64,000 nt of DNA from Hypericibacter terrae (GTDB taxonomy: Bacteria > Pseudomonadota > Alphaproteobacteria > Dongiales > Dongiaceae). The stretch covers positions 3,647,570 to 3,711,569 of the forward strand of contig NZ_CP042906.1 of NCBI RefSeq assembly GCF_008728855.1, in the 5' to 3' direction. The stretch's first letter is position 1. Each line of letters begins with the position of its first letter. Shown here piece by piece: positions 32,280 through 41,182 of this stretch. The position numbers were made by a program, and so were the translations under genes. The notes below the pieces were generated by a model. It worked only from the letters and a program-made list of their open reading frames with translations. It was not told the DNA's origin and did no database searches.

Positions 32280-33122
32280 TCAGGATTCTTTGCGCACGGG
32301 CGGCCGGATCGCACGAAGGGAGCGACCGCGATAGATGCCGCGGGCCGATGATACCAGCGCGTCGCCGCCGAGCAGCCACAGCGCGACCTTGATCCAGGCT
32401 TTCGCCATGTCCCAATAGAGTATCGGCGACATCCCGCCGACATGACTCCGATAGAGCCGAATCTGCTCCGCAATGCCTCGTGGCGCCCATTGCGGCCGGT
32501 TCGAGATTCCGCCCACCCGCATCCGGCAGACGACGAGATCGCCGATGTCCATCGGCTCCGCAAACATGAGTTCCCGCAGCAGGAAATCGAAGTCGCTGAC
32601 AATCGAATAGCTCGTATCGAACCTGGCACCCCCCTCGAACAAGACGCGGCGATGAAAGACGCCCTGGTGCGGAAGGTTGAAACGACAGCTTCGGAAATCC
32701 CGCGCCGACCAGGACCGTCCCAGGATTTCCTGCACCCGCCCCGCGTCGTCGACCAGCAGAACCCGGCCATAGGCAATCCGGCAGTCTTGATCCGCGAGGG
32801 CGAGACGTGACACCGCGTCGGCAATGACGGTCGGGGATGCAAGCGCATCATCCGATCCGATGAAGAGAAGCCAGTCCCCTGTCGCCCGGACAACCGCCTT
32901 GTTCCATGCATCCGCAATGCCGCGATCCGGCTCGGAGAACCAGACGAGAGCCGCGCCGAAGGCTTCGCTGTAGCGGTGCAGGATTTCGGTCGAACCGTCG
33001 CTGGACGCCCCATCGGCCACGATCACTTCGATGTCCGTGAAGGTCTGGCCCGCGATGCTGTCAAGGCAGCGAGCGAGCACCGCGCCTCCGTTCAGACAAG
33101 CGATAACGATCGAGACCCGCAT
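32280..33122 (-). CDS. Family 2 glycosyltransferase
   Basis: A 280-aa GT-A fold inverting glycosyltransferase. VSIVIACLNGGAVLARCLDS is the nucleotide-binding N-terminus, EVIVADGASSDGSTE the conserved strand-turn and FIGSDDALASP the DxD-like metal site (SDD). PDRGIADAWNKAVVRATGDW is typical of the WcaA/PgaC-like subgroup that transfers hexoses to polysaccharide repeat units. The C-terminus has a hydrophobic stretch (YWDMAKAWIKVALWLL) that may touch the membrane. It opens a cluster of four GT2 genes. Acceptor and donor unknown. Confidence 0.92.
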   Translation of the reverse strand: MRVSIVIACLNGGAVLARCLDSIAGQTFTDIEVIVADGASSDGSTEILHRYSEAFGAALVWFSEPDRGIADAWNKAVVRATGDWLLFIGSDDALASPTVIADAVSRLALADQDCRIAYGRVLLVDDAGRVQEILGRSWSARDFRSCRFNLPHQGVFHRRVLFEGGARFDTSYSIVSDFDFLLRELMFAEPMDIGDLVVCRMRVGGISNRPQWAPRGIAEQIRLYRSHVGGMSPILYWDMAKAWIKVALWLLGGDALVSSARGIYRGRSLRAIRPPVRKES

Positions 33123-33419
33123 GGAGAGATATCACATCCGCTCGAAGGAGCGATCGCGAGGTATGCCCATAACCGCAGGCCGCCTGGCCTGACCCGTTCC
33201 GGGCCGGGCCGCCATAACCAAGGGGTCGCTTCGATCGGCGCAAGTCATCGGACTGTATTCCCGTCGTCACTGGTACCGGATCGATGATAGCGGGCAGGTC
33301 GCAACCGGTAAATCCAGCGTCCGCAGCCCTGTGTCCGGATTCTGGCGGCCGCCGGCCGACCGTGCTGCCCTTGCCGGGCGGGAGCATCGCCATTAGCGTG
33401 AGCCACGGGAGGGACCGCA

Positions 33420-34412
33420 ATGCCGCCCTATCGGGAAATCGACGATCGACCCGCCGATATGGATTTCAGTGTCCTGATCTGCACCTACAACCGCGCCGAA
33501 CTCCTCTCCGCCGCGCTCGAGCATATCGCGGCGCAGAGCGTCCCCACGGGTCTGCGATGGGAAGTCGTCGTCGTCGACAACAATTGCAGCGACCATACCG
33601 CCGATGTCGTCCGGCGCTTTGCTTCCGACCCGCGCATTCCCGCCTTGCGCTATGTCCAGGAGGGGCGGCAGGGCATCGCCTTTGCCCGCATGCGCTCCTT
33701 TCGCGAGGGCCGCGGCCATCTGATGGGCTGCGTGGATGACGATTGCCGGATCGCCCCCGACTGGATCGCGCAGGCGCTGGCGTTCGGCAGGAGCCATCCG
33801 CGCGCCGGAGCCTTCGGCGGGCGAAATCTCATCCTCTGGGAAAAGCCGCCCCCTGTCGTTGCCGAACTCTATGGCGAGAGCCTGGGCCGCCAGGATCTCG
33901 GCGATCTCGCCCTATGCCTCGCCCCCTCGGGTCGAACCTGCCTGGTCGGCGCAGGCCTGGTCGTCCGGCGCGCGGCACTGCTGGAGTCAGGCTGGCTCGA
34001 ATCCCGGGTCCTGGTCGGCCGCTGCGGCGAAGAGCTCGGCGCGGGGGAGGACGCGGAGATCTATTTCCGCATCCGCAATGCGGGGTGGGAATGCTGGTAC
34101 CTGCCCCATCTTCGGCTCGGGCATTTCATCCCCGAGCGGCGGACGACGCCGCACTATCTGCAGCGGCTGCATCGCGGCTTCGGCGAAGCGGAGGCCTTTC
34201 TCCTGACGCTGTCGCGGACGCCCGCCCCGACCCTCCGGGACCGCTTTTCCGCCGCAAGATGGTCACTCGCGGAGCTGGGCCGGGTGCTGGTGCGCTGGCC
34301 GCGCGGCTGGCTCGCCTACGAGAACGAGCGCCCGACCTGGGAAATCCGGATCCACTATGCCTGCGGCTGCCTCAAGGGCGCCCTTCGCTATTTGCTGTCG
34401 GTTCGCGCCTGA
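33420..34412 (+). CDS. Family 2 glycosyltransferase
   Basis: A 330-aa GT2 enzyme. FSVLICTYNRAELLSAALEH begins the donor-binding domain, VVVVDNNCSDHTADV follows and the metal site is CVDDDCRIAPDW. EDAEIYFRIRNAGWECWYLP matches the acceptor-side ED motif. ATG 33420 is used; a second ATG at 33459 directly before the conserved strand is possible. Its last 25 bp overlap the tail of the convergent PhyH-type gene. Diverges from the GT2 at 32280-33122. Confidence 0.92.
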   Translation: MPPYREIDDRPADMDFSVLICTYNRAELLSAALEHIAAQSVPTGLRWEVVVVDNNCSDHTADVVRRFASDPRIPALRYVQEGRQGIAFARMRSFREGRGHLMGCVDDDCRIAPDWIAQALAFGRSHPRAGAFGGRNLILWEKPPPVVAELYGESLGRQDLGDLALCLAPSGRTCLVGAGLVVRRAALLESGWLESRVLVGRCGEELGAGEDAEIYFRIRNAGWECWYLPHLRLGHFIPERRTTPHYLQRLHRGFGEAEAFLLTLSRTPAPTLRDRFSAARWSLAELGRVLVRWPRGWLAYENERPTWEIRIHYACGCLKGALRYLLSVRA

Positions 34413-35341
34413 TGAGGAAGACCGGGACGCCAGGGCCAGCGTCGGCGGCGGCGCGAGACGGCTTCGGCCGCGGCCGCCGGCCGCAGGTCGGCTCCGGCAA
34501 AGAGGCGCCGCACGGCGGACGGCAGCGCGTCGCGCAGGCTTTCGTCCAGATTGAACCGCGCATCGCCATAGTCGTGGCTATGGCCGCGCCGAAGATAGCA
34601 GATCGTGAGCATTGTCCGCGGCTCGTCGGTCTGGTTCGGCGTTCCCCGATGCAGCATGCCCGGATCGCGGATCAGCACGCTGCCGGGCTCCAGGACAATC
34701 CGGGTGGAGGGGAAATGCCGCGCGAACGCTTCCATCACCGGATTGGCACCGTCCTGCATGTCGTCGGAAAGTCCGTAGCGCGCGAGCATGGCCGGCTGCC
34801 AGAGATGCGTGCCCGTCGGCCAGACCTCCAGCGGCCCGTTGTCGAGGCCGCAGGGCGTCAAGGGGACATTGAGAATATAGGCGCAAGGCTCGGCCACGCC
34901 GGCCGCCGAAAGCTCGCGGTGCGGCGCCTGCAGCATCGATCCGCGAATGCAGCTGTCGCTCGATACGAACTTGCAGAAGAAATCCTTGCCGATCAGCTCT
35001 TCGAGCAGGGGCGTGATCAGCGGGTTGGCGAGCAACATCTCGCTGTCGAAGGGCGGGCGAAGCTTGGGGAAGATCCGCCAGCGCGCCGCCCGCTCCCAGA
35101 AGACCGCCCGCTCCTGCGCCGAGACCTGGTACCAGCTGTCGCCCTGCTTGCTTCGCACGCAGTCGGCGAAGATTCGCTGGAAGGCCGTGCCGGTCCGCGC
35201 CACGACTTCGGGCGGCAGAAGGTTCCGCAGCACGAGGCAGCCGGCAGTGTGCAGCAGCAGCGCCGCGCGGGAATGCTGCTCGGGCCGCAGCCGTCCCGCG
35301 ACACGTTCCTCATCCGACACCGTGAGGGTCAACCCTTCCAT
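34388..35341 (-). CDS. Phytanoyl-CoA dioxygenase (PhyH) family protein
   Basis: A 317-aa Fe(II)/2-oxoglutarate oxygenase-like protein of the PhyH group. The metal-binding region is MLQAPHRELSAAG, where the usual HxD appears as H-R-E, and the distal histidine is in DPGMLHRGTPNQTDEPRTML, with R of the 2OG-binding site following. FPKLRPPFDSEMLLANP and DNGPLEVWPTGTHLW are usual for this group. HxE sites are rare but known in the superfamily. It could hydroxylate an amino sugar, lipid or small metabolite. It lies within the glycosyltransferase cluster, which suggests tailoring of the same product. Confidence 0.85.
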   Translation of the reverse strand: MEGLTLTVSDEERVAGRLRPEQHSRAALLLHTAGCLVLRNLLPPEVVARTGTAFQRIFADCVRSKQGDSWYQVSAQERAVFWERAARWRIFPKLRPPFDSEMLLANPLITPLLEELIGKDFFCKFVSSDSCIRGSMLQAPHRELSAAGVAEPCAYILNVPLTPCGLDNGPLEVWPTGTHLWQPAMLARYGLSDDMQDGANPVMEAFARHFPSTRIVLEPGSVLIRDPGMLHRGTPNQTDEPRTMLTICYLRRGHSHDYGDARFNLDESLRDALPSAVRRLFAGADLRPAAAAEAVSRRRRRWPWRPGLPHQARTDSK

Positions 35342-35397
35342 TCCGCCGTTTCCGTTCGCGGCCCCGATGCGTCACTCTGGCATGCCGGAGCGACCCG

Positions 35398-36945
35398 GTG
35401 AAGGCGGTCCCCGGCGAGATCGATCTGTCGGTGGTGGTGACGCTGATGGACAGCCGCGGGCAGGTCGAAGAATGCCTGTCGAGCTGGACCCGAGGCCAGA
35501 CCCTCGGCCGCGACCGCTACGAGGTCATCGTGGTGGCGTCCGGTCGGGAGCCCGAAATCGAGGCGGTGGCACGGGGCCTACTGACAACGGGCGACTCATT
35601 GCTGCGGTTCGAGGCGCCGAACGAGCTGGCGCTGCATGATTTCGGCGCGAGGAAGGCGCGCGGCCGATGGCTCCTCTTCACCGAAGCCCATTGTCAGGCC
35701 GATCCAGGCTGCCTGGCGGCCCTCCTGGCCTATCTGCAGACCCACGCGGACCGCTATGCCGGCGCCTGCATCCGGACGACCAGCGACGGCAGCGCCGATC
35801 CAATCGCCCGCCTCGAGGAACGATGGTACCAGGAGGGCTTCGCCGCCTGGTCGCAAGAAGCGGATTGGCGCAAATTCACAATTCGTGGGACGGCGGTGCT
35901 TCGCGAGGCCTACGCCAACGTCGGCGGCTTTAAAGTCGAGCATGGTTGTTTCGCGGAAGTCCTCCTGGCGGCCGAGCTCGACGCGGCCGGCTACCGGCTC
36001 GGCTACGCGCCGGCCGCCTCCGTCAAGCATTACAACTCCACCCGGATCGGCGAGCTTCTCGCTTATGTGCGGGAGTATCGCGAAGGCGAAGTGGCCTTTC
36101 GGTTCCGGAACGCTTCCGGAGGGCTCGGGCGCTATTTCGGCTGGAGCGGGTCCTGGCAGGAACAGAAGCCCGCCGATCGGGCGCGGGCACTCGCCTGTGC
36201 AGCCCGAAGCCTGTCGCGGGCCATGGTTCGTCCCTGGCGGCCGGGCGCGGCGGCGAAGGCCCGGGCTGCGCTGGATGCGCTGCTTCGGTTCCCGATCGAC
36301 AGGCTGTCGGGGGGACGGGCCGGCCTGCTGCAGGCAGGTCTCGCCTATGCCGGAGCCCGCCTCGCCTTTGCGTGGCCTGGGGCCGATTTCGAGCGGCGCT
36401 ATCGCCGCTACTGCAGGCTCTGGGATGCTGCCGGCGAGCTGGCCAGACGGCTTGCGCTGCGGCGGCAGAGTCTGAATGTGTCGTCAACGAGCCCAATGCC
36501 GACTTCGGCAACGCTCGATTATCGCCCCGGGGAAATGCCGTCCGACGGTCTGATCGGCTTTCATGCCCCCGAGCAGTTCGAGGGCCGGCGATTTCGCTGG
36601 AGCTCGCCCCTGGCGCTTATCCGGCTGAAGCTGCCCCCCGGCCCCTATTCAATTCGCCTGGATCTGGGAGGCCCCGGTGCGGGATTGGCATCTGAATTTG
36701 TCGATCTCTATCTCGATGGCCGCCTGTTGCGGCGCGAAGGTCGCGCCAAAGCTGCCCAAGGCCTCTATCTCGCCGGCCCCGGAGAGTTCCGGACCCGGCC
36801 GCCAGAGAACCTGATTCTCGTGAGCGGCCGTATCCGCGCCGGAAGCCCCGAGATTCGGGCGTTAGGCGTCCCGGTATTCGGAATCGAGTTCCTGCCGGCG
36901 ACAGCTTCCGGTGCCATGGGCGAGACCGGTCGGGCACCCGAATGA
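35398..36945 (+). CDS. Family 2 glycosyltransferase with C-terminal extension
   Basis: A 515-aa protein starting at GTG 35398. The N-terminal ~230 residues form a GT2 domain: DLSVVVTLMDSRGQVEECLS, YEVIVVASGREPE and LLFTEAHCQADPGCLAAL. The metal site (TEAH) deviates from DxD, so activity may be altered. The middle is helical and basic. The last ~130 residues look beta-rich (PFSIRL-like strands such as GPYSIRLDLGG and FVDLYLDGRLLRREG) and may be a carbohydrate-binding or ancillary domain. It diverges from the PhyH gene with a ~55-bp gap and converges with the next GT2. Confidence 0.8.
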   Translation: MKAVPGEIDLSVVVTLMDSRGQVEECLSSWTRGQTLGRDRYEVIVVASGREPEIEAVARGLLTTGDSLLRFEAPNELALHDFGARKARGRWLLFTEAHCQADPGCLAALLAYLQTHADRYAGACIRTTSDGSADPIARLEERWYQEGFAAWSQEADWRKFTIRGTAVLREAYANVGGFKVEHGCFAEVLLAAELDAAGYRLGYAPAASVKHYNSTRIGELLAYVREYREGEVAFRFRNASGGLGRYFGWSGSWQEQKPADRARALACAARSLSRAMVRPWRPGAAAKARAALDALLRFPIDRLSGGRAGLLQAGLAYAGARLAFAWPGADFERRYRRYCRLWDAAGELARRLALRRQSLNVSSTSPMPTSATLDYRPGEMPSDGLIGFHAPEQFEGRRFRWSSPLALIRLKLPPGPYSIRLDLGGPGAGLASEFVDLYLDGRLLRREGRAKAAQGLYLAGPGEFRTRPPENLILVSGRIRAGSPEIRALGVPVFGIEFLPATASGAMGETGRAPE

Positions 36946-36952
36946 GGACACA

Positions 36953-38041
36953 TCACTCGGCGGATTGGGGCCTGGGAAGCTGAAACGTCCGGGACGCCGC
37001 TTGTTGCAGCCGATGCACTCGGTCCCGCAGAACATGGCGCAACAAATAGGGCCGGATGCCACGGGAGATTTCCTCTGCCGTGGGAACGACGCCGAAGCAG
37101 CGCTCGCGAATGCGGTGCATTTCGGCCTGGCCCATCGCCCAATTCGCCTGGGTCTTTTGCGCCGCATGCACGCGGAAGCAGCCGAGAAATCGCGGAACAT
37201 GCCGGATCGTGAAGCCGGCGGCCTGGGCCCGGAGAAGAAAGTCCCAGTCGAGCGCGTAGGAGAACGACGTATCGAGGGGGCCGATGGCGCTCCAGACCCT
37301 GCGGCGCCAGAACAGCGTCTCCTGCGGGACATAGTCGACGAATTTCAGCGCCTCCGGATCGTGGGCCGGCAACAGCCAGCGCCCGATCTCGAAGCCGGCG
37401 CCATCGATCAGGAGCCGGTCGCCATAGACCATGTCGACGGTCGGATGGGCCGCGAAATAATCGGCCACATAGGCGAGCGACCCCGGCAAGAGCAGATCGT
37501 CGCTGTTGATCCACGCCATGATCTCGCCGGGAATGAGCGCGAAGCCACGATTGATGGCGTCCGCCTGGCCGGCATCCGGTCCGCTCGTCCAAGTGAGCCG
37601 ATCGCCATGAGCCTCCAACGTCGACAGCGTTCCATCTTCCGAGCCCCCGTCCAGCACCATGTAGGCGAGGCGCGGATAACCCTGCCCCAGCACGCTGGCG
37701 AGCGTCTGGCCCAGGAACTGGTTCTGATTGAGCGTCGGCGTGACGATCGCGACGGCCGGCGCCGCCGCCGGCGACTGCTTCAAGCGATAGCCGGGCCCCG
37801 AAGGCAGCGGCCGCGGCCGATATTGCGGATCCAATCGACCGATGCCGGGCTGCAACAGGCGCCGCGCGGTTCTGCGAAGGAATCGCACGGGAAAGGCGAG
37901 CAGGCTGCGAGCGGTTCGGCGCCGCGGCCTCGCCATCGCCACCGACGCCTCCGCCGAAGCGCCGGAAAGACGCGAAGCCTCGACGAGCCGATTGCTCCCG
38001 CTTTCCGTCGATGGCGCGGCGTTTTCGAGGCTTTCGCTCAT
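36953..38041 (-). CDS. Family 2 glycosyltransferase
   Basis: A 362-aa GT2 enzyme with an N-terminal ~100-residue basic, low-complexity extension. The catalytic domain shows VAIVTPTLNQNQFLGQTLAS, YMVLDGGSEDGT, DAGQADAINRGFALIPGEIM and the metal site AWINSDDLLLPGS. This DAGQ...N.G...G.i..WlNSDD pattern is shared by O-antigen and exopolysaccharide transferases. RRRVWSAIGPLDTSFSYALD is the acceptor-side loop. The end overlaps no gene; the gap to the preceding rightward GT2 is only 7 bp. Confidence 0.92.
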   Translation of the reverse strand: MSESLENAAPSTESGSNRLVEASRLSGASAEASVAMARPRRRTARSLLAFPVRFLRRTARRLLQPGIGRLDPQYRPRPLPSGPGYRLKQSPAAAPAVAIVTPTLNQNQFLGQTLASVLGQGYPRLAYMVLDGGSEDGTLSTLEAHGDRLTWTSGPDAGQADAINRGFALIPGEIMAWINSDDLLLPGSLAYVADYFAAHPTVDMVYGDRLLIDGAGFEIGRWLLPAHDPEALKFVDYVPQETLFWRRRVWSAIGPLDTSFSYALDWDFLLRAQAAGFTIRHVPRFLGCFRVHAAQKTQANWAMGQAEMHRIRERCFGVVPTAEEISRGIRPYLLRHVLRDRVHRLQQAASRTFQLPRPQSAE

Positions 38042-38162
38042 CGCTTGAGACTATCAGAACCCGTCATGACCCGGCCGCCAATATTGCGGGCCGGATTTCC
38101 GATGCCAGCCTGCGTCAAGTTCTCCGGATCTTCCAGGGGCGGCAGAGACCTCCTGGGTTGCC

Positions 38163-39245
38163 TCAGCTGCCATACATATGCACGCCCAGAATGTAGCGGG
38201 CGCCCCTGGTGACGGGCATCACCTCATGCAGGAGCGTGGCGGACCACACGACGGCGGTGCCGCGCTCGACCTCGTAATAGTGATCGCCATATTCGCGGAA
38301 GCGCAACGCCCCGCCTTCATAGTCGCCGGCATTGAGATTGATGGTCATGGTGAAGCGGCGATGCGCGGTTTCCTTGGTCGCGTTGTCGCGGTGGGGATGG
38401 AGCACCCCGCCCGACGCCGAATCGTAGCGGGCGATGCGGTAATCCTCGCGCTGGCCGACGCGCGTCTGGAACGCCTTGCGGATCTCGCGCGCGACGCGGC
38501 GGTTGAAACAGCGGTCGAGGAACTGCTGGACAGCCGGTTCGCGCACCACATACTCGGTGAGCTGGCCGTAGCTGCCGGCATGATCGACCTTGAAGTCGCC
38601 CGGTTCCTTGTCATGGCCTTCGCTGCGGAAGCCATCCGACTGCCACACCGTCACCGGCCGATGGAACAGCTCGACCAGCCGGGCGCAGTCGGTCTCCTCC
38701 AGCACCCGCGGCAGCAGCAGGATCGGCGCCTGCGCCTGCACGCGCAGCCCGCGCGGCGGGAAATTCGCGCGCAGCCAGGCGAGCGCGGCTTCGGCCAGCG
38801 CCGCGGCCGTGGCGGCGTGCAGGATGCGGGCGATCCGATGATTGCGATCGAGGATGACCGCGAGCGGCGCCGACGCAACGCCATAGCTCGCATGGATGTT
38901 GCCGTCGGGATCGCTCAGCAGCTTGAAGGACAGCCCCAGGGCCGCATGAAGCGCGCGGTTCGCCTCGGGGGCTTCCCGGCTGACGGCGAAGACGAGAGCG
39001 TCGAGCGCTGTGAAGTCCCCGCCCCGATCGCGAAAGGCGATCAGCGTCTCCTGGAGGGAACCGTCGCCAGGGGGACCGAAGAGCAGGACGAGCGGCCGGC
39101 CCATCACGAGATCCGCCCGGCTGAAGACGGGAGTGCCGGTTTCGTCCAGGGCCCCCACGGGCGGCGCGGGATCGCCCGCCTCGAGCGGCGGGATGCCGGG
39201 CGGCGAGGCCGGCGCGCGATTCAATGAACTTGCGGCATCCTCCAA
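38163..39245 (-). CDS. Peroxiredoxin-like domain fused to 2OG-Fe(II) oxygenase
   Basis: A 360-aa two-domain protein. Residues ~20-165 have the AhpC/TSA thioredoxin fold pattern (EAGDPAPPVGALDETG, then PLVLLFGPPGDGSLQETL, KLLSDPDGNIHASYGV and VILDRNHRIARIL). The peroxidatic cysteine is absent: the PxxxTxxC position reads PGDGSLQE, and the whole domain has no Cys. Residues ~180-360 form a prolyl-4-hydroxylase-like oxygenase: HPHRDN gives the first His and Asp, LLHEVMPVTRGARYIL the distal His and the 2OG-binding Arg. It could hydroxylate a protein or peptide. It closes the glycosyltransferase cluster. Confidence 0.88.
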   Translation of the reverse strand: MEDAASSLNRAPASPPGIPPLEAGDPAPPVGALDETGTPVFSRADLVMGRPLVLLFGPPGDGSLQETLIAFRDRGGDFTALDALVFAVSREAPEANRALHAALGLSFKLLSDPDGNIHASYGVASAPLAVILDRNHRIARILHAATAAALAEAALAWLRANFPPRGLRVQAQAPILLLPRVLEETDCARLVELFHRPVTVWQSDGFRSEGHDKEPGDFKVDHAGSYGQLTEYVVREPAVQQFLDRCFNRRVAREIRKAFQTRVGQREDYRIARYDSASGGVLHPHRDNATKETAHRRFTMTINLNAGDYEGGALRFREYGDHYYEVERGTAVVWSATLLHEVMPVTRGARYILGVHMYGS

Positions 39246-39644
39246 GAGACACCTGTCCCAAATCGACTTGGTCCGGCAATCGGTGACGGCAGTGGAAATC
39301 GGCGCCGCCGGCGTCCGGCAGTCCGGCCACCCGTCGCGGCAATTTCTGCTGTGAATTATTTCTTACCGGCGTCCGCCGGACATCGCCCCTCGGGCGAAGA
39401 TTGCTACCAAAGCCGGCCCTTCACAAGAGCGAGCCCTGGCCGGAGGACGTGTTCTCCCGAAAGAGTCTGGCCCCCCGCTCCGCGACCGCCGGGAAGATTC
39501 TTGCCGCGCCGGGGCGAGGCGGCCCGGTCCCCTATCTCCTTGTGCCGGCGCCACGAATGCCGCCACGGCGGTCGGAACCTGTCGCTCCGCCGGGCCGTTT
39601 ACCGCTATGCTCCCTGCACACCACCGGCAAGGCATCCGAGGCCC
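39246..39644. other. 399-bp divergent intergenic region
   Basis: Shared upstream region of the oxygenase fusion (leftward) and the YihY gene (rightward). No gene or clear promoter was recognised. Confidence 0.4.
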
Positions 39645-40577
39645 ATGACCGTCGCGGCCCGGCACATCTGGCGCATCCTCAGGTCGGCCACGGTCGGCTG
39701 GCACGAAGACCGCTGCCCCTCCATGGGGGCCGCCGTCGCCTATTACACGGCGTTCGCGCTGGTTCCGCTCCTGATCCTCGCCATCGGCGTCGCCGGCCTC
39801 TTCTTCAGCCGCGAAGCCGCCCAGGGGGCCATCCTCGCGGAGGTGAACGGCCTGATCGGGCAAAGCGCCGCCGCGGCCCTGCAGGCCCTGATCATGAGCG
39901 CCAGCGGGACGCGATCCGGCATCCTGACGGCGCTGATCGGGTTCGTCGCGCTGATCTTCGCCGCCACGGGAGCCGTCGGGGAGATCCAATCCGCGCTCAA
40001 TGTCATCTGGAAGACGCCGCCGCTGAAGGACCGCGCGATCATGGTCCTGGTCCGCCGGCGGCTGCTCAGCCTGGCGCTGATCGCGGTGATGGGCTTTCTG
40101 CTGATGGCATCGCTGGCGGTGAGCGCGGTCCTCGCGGCCTCGAGCGCCTATCTCGCCAGCGTCTTTCCGATGCTGGACGCCCTGCTATGGGTCTTGAGCT
40201 TCGTCTTCTCGCTGATCGTGATGACGCTGCTCTTCGCCATGGTCTTCAAGATCCTGCCGGACGCGCCCATCGCCTGGCGCGATGTCTGGATCGGCGCGAT
40301 AACGACGGCCTTGCTCTTCACCGTGGGCAAGTTCGTCATCGGCGTCTATATCGGCACCAGCAATTTCGCCGCGAGCTACGGCGCGGCGGGGGCCTTCGTC
40401 GTCATCCTGCTCTGGGTCAATTATACCGCGCAGATCCTGCTGTTCGGCGCCGAGATCACGCGCGCCCAGGCCGAGCATCTGGACGAGTGGCGTGCGCGCA
40501 AGGGCGCCCGGCCGCATCGTCCGGAAGGCTCGGGCGAGGAGATCCCGGCGCGCGCCAACCGGCCGCCGGGCCCGTGA
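39645..40577 (+). CDS. YihY/BrkB family inner-membrane protein
   Basis: A 310-aa six-helix membrane protein of the YihY/virulence factor BrkB family. ATG 39645 fits the family start (WRILRSATVGWHEDRCPSMG, AAVAYYTAFALVPLLIL). The signature RDVWIGAITTALLFTVGKF and the final SYGAAGAFVVILLWVNY...LLFGAEITRA are both present. The molecular role of the family is unsettled; transporter and division roles have been proposed. The C-terminal tail is polar and disordered. The TGA overlaps the GTG of the next reading frame. Confidence 0.95.
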   Translation: MTVAARHIWRILRSATVGWHEDRCPSMGAAVAYYTAFALVPLLILAIGVAGLFFSREAAQGAILAEVNGLIGQSAAAALQALIMSASGTRSGILTALIGFVALIFAATGAVGEIQSALNVIWKTPPLKDRAIMVLVRRRLLSLALIAVMGFLLMASLAVSAVLAASSAYLASVFPMLDALLWVLSFVFSLIVMTLLFAMVFKILPDAPIAWRDVWIGAITTALLFTVGKFVIGVYIGTSNFAASYGAAGAFVVILLWVNYTAQILLFGAEITRAQAEHLDEWRARKGARPHRPEGSGEEIPARANRPPGP

Positions 40578-41071
40578 GATTTCCCCCGGATTCGAGGCAG
40601 ACGCCGTTCCTGCATTGCTTCTTTGAGATGGGCGACGGCGGTCGCCTCGCCTTCTTCCAGTTCCTCCCCGGGGCCACGGGGCCCGCGACCAACCTGCCGC
40701 CGGACGGGATCGACCATCATGTCGCGATGGCGGTGTCCGATTTCGACGACATCGCGACCTTGAAGACGCGATTCGACGTGCCGGAAATCGGGAATTGCGG
40801 CATCGATCACGGATTCTGCTATTCGCTCTATGTGCGCGGCTCGGACCGCATGCTGGTCGAGTTCGCCAGCGATGCGGAGAACGAGCTCGAGATCAACGAG
40901 GCGGCGGCCGCGGCCGCGCATGACGAGCTCGCGAAATGGAGCCGCAAGGACTATGCGGTCAACAATCTCAAGCGGGGCAGCCGGCGCTTCGCGCTGCCGA
41001 CCTCGCCTCTCGATGAGATCCTCCAGGTGATCCGCGGCGATCGCGTGAAGCAGCCCCTCGGACGTCCGTGA
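40574..41071 (+). pseudogene. VOC/glyoxalase-type domain lacking its N-terminus
   Basis: The 165-codon frame from GTG 40574 starts inside a VOC domain: FLHCFFEMGDGGRLAFFQFL is the strand that normally follows a ~45-residue N-terminal betaalphabeta unit with the first metal ligand. The rest is intact (GIDHHVAMAVSDFDDI, CYSLYVRGSDRMLVEFASD). The missing part cannot be found upstream, where the YihY gene runs. It may be a decayed gene left by a deletion, or a shortened gene translated by GTGA overlap with yihY. It is probably not a working glyoxalase. Confidence 0.65.
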
Positions 41072-41182
41072 TCGTCCCGCGCCGGGGCGCTTTGCCATAC
41101 CCGACCCGTCCGAAGGCTGCCGGGGTGTCCATCGGGAGAACCGGTGGACACCCTATCTTTCTGTCGGGGAAGGGCCCGAAGC

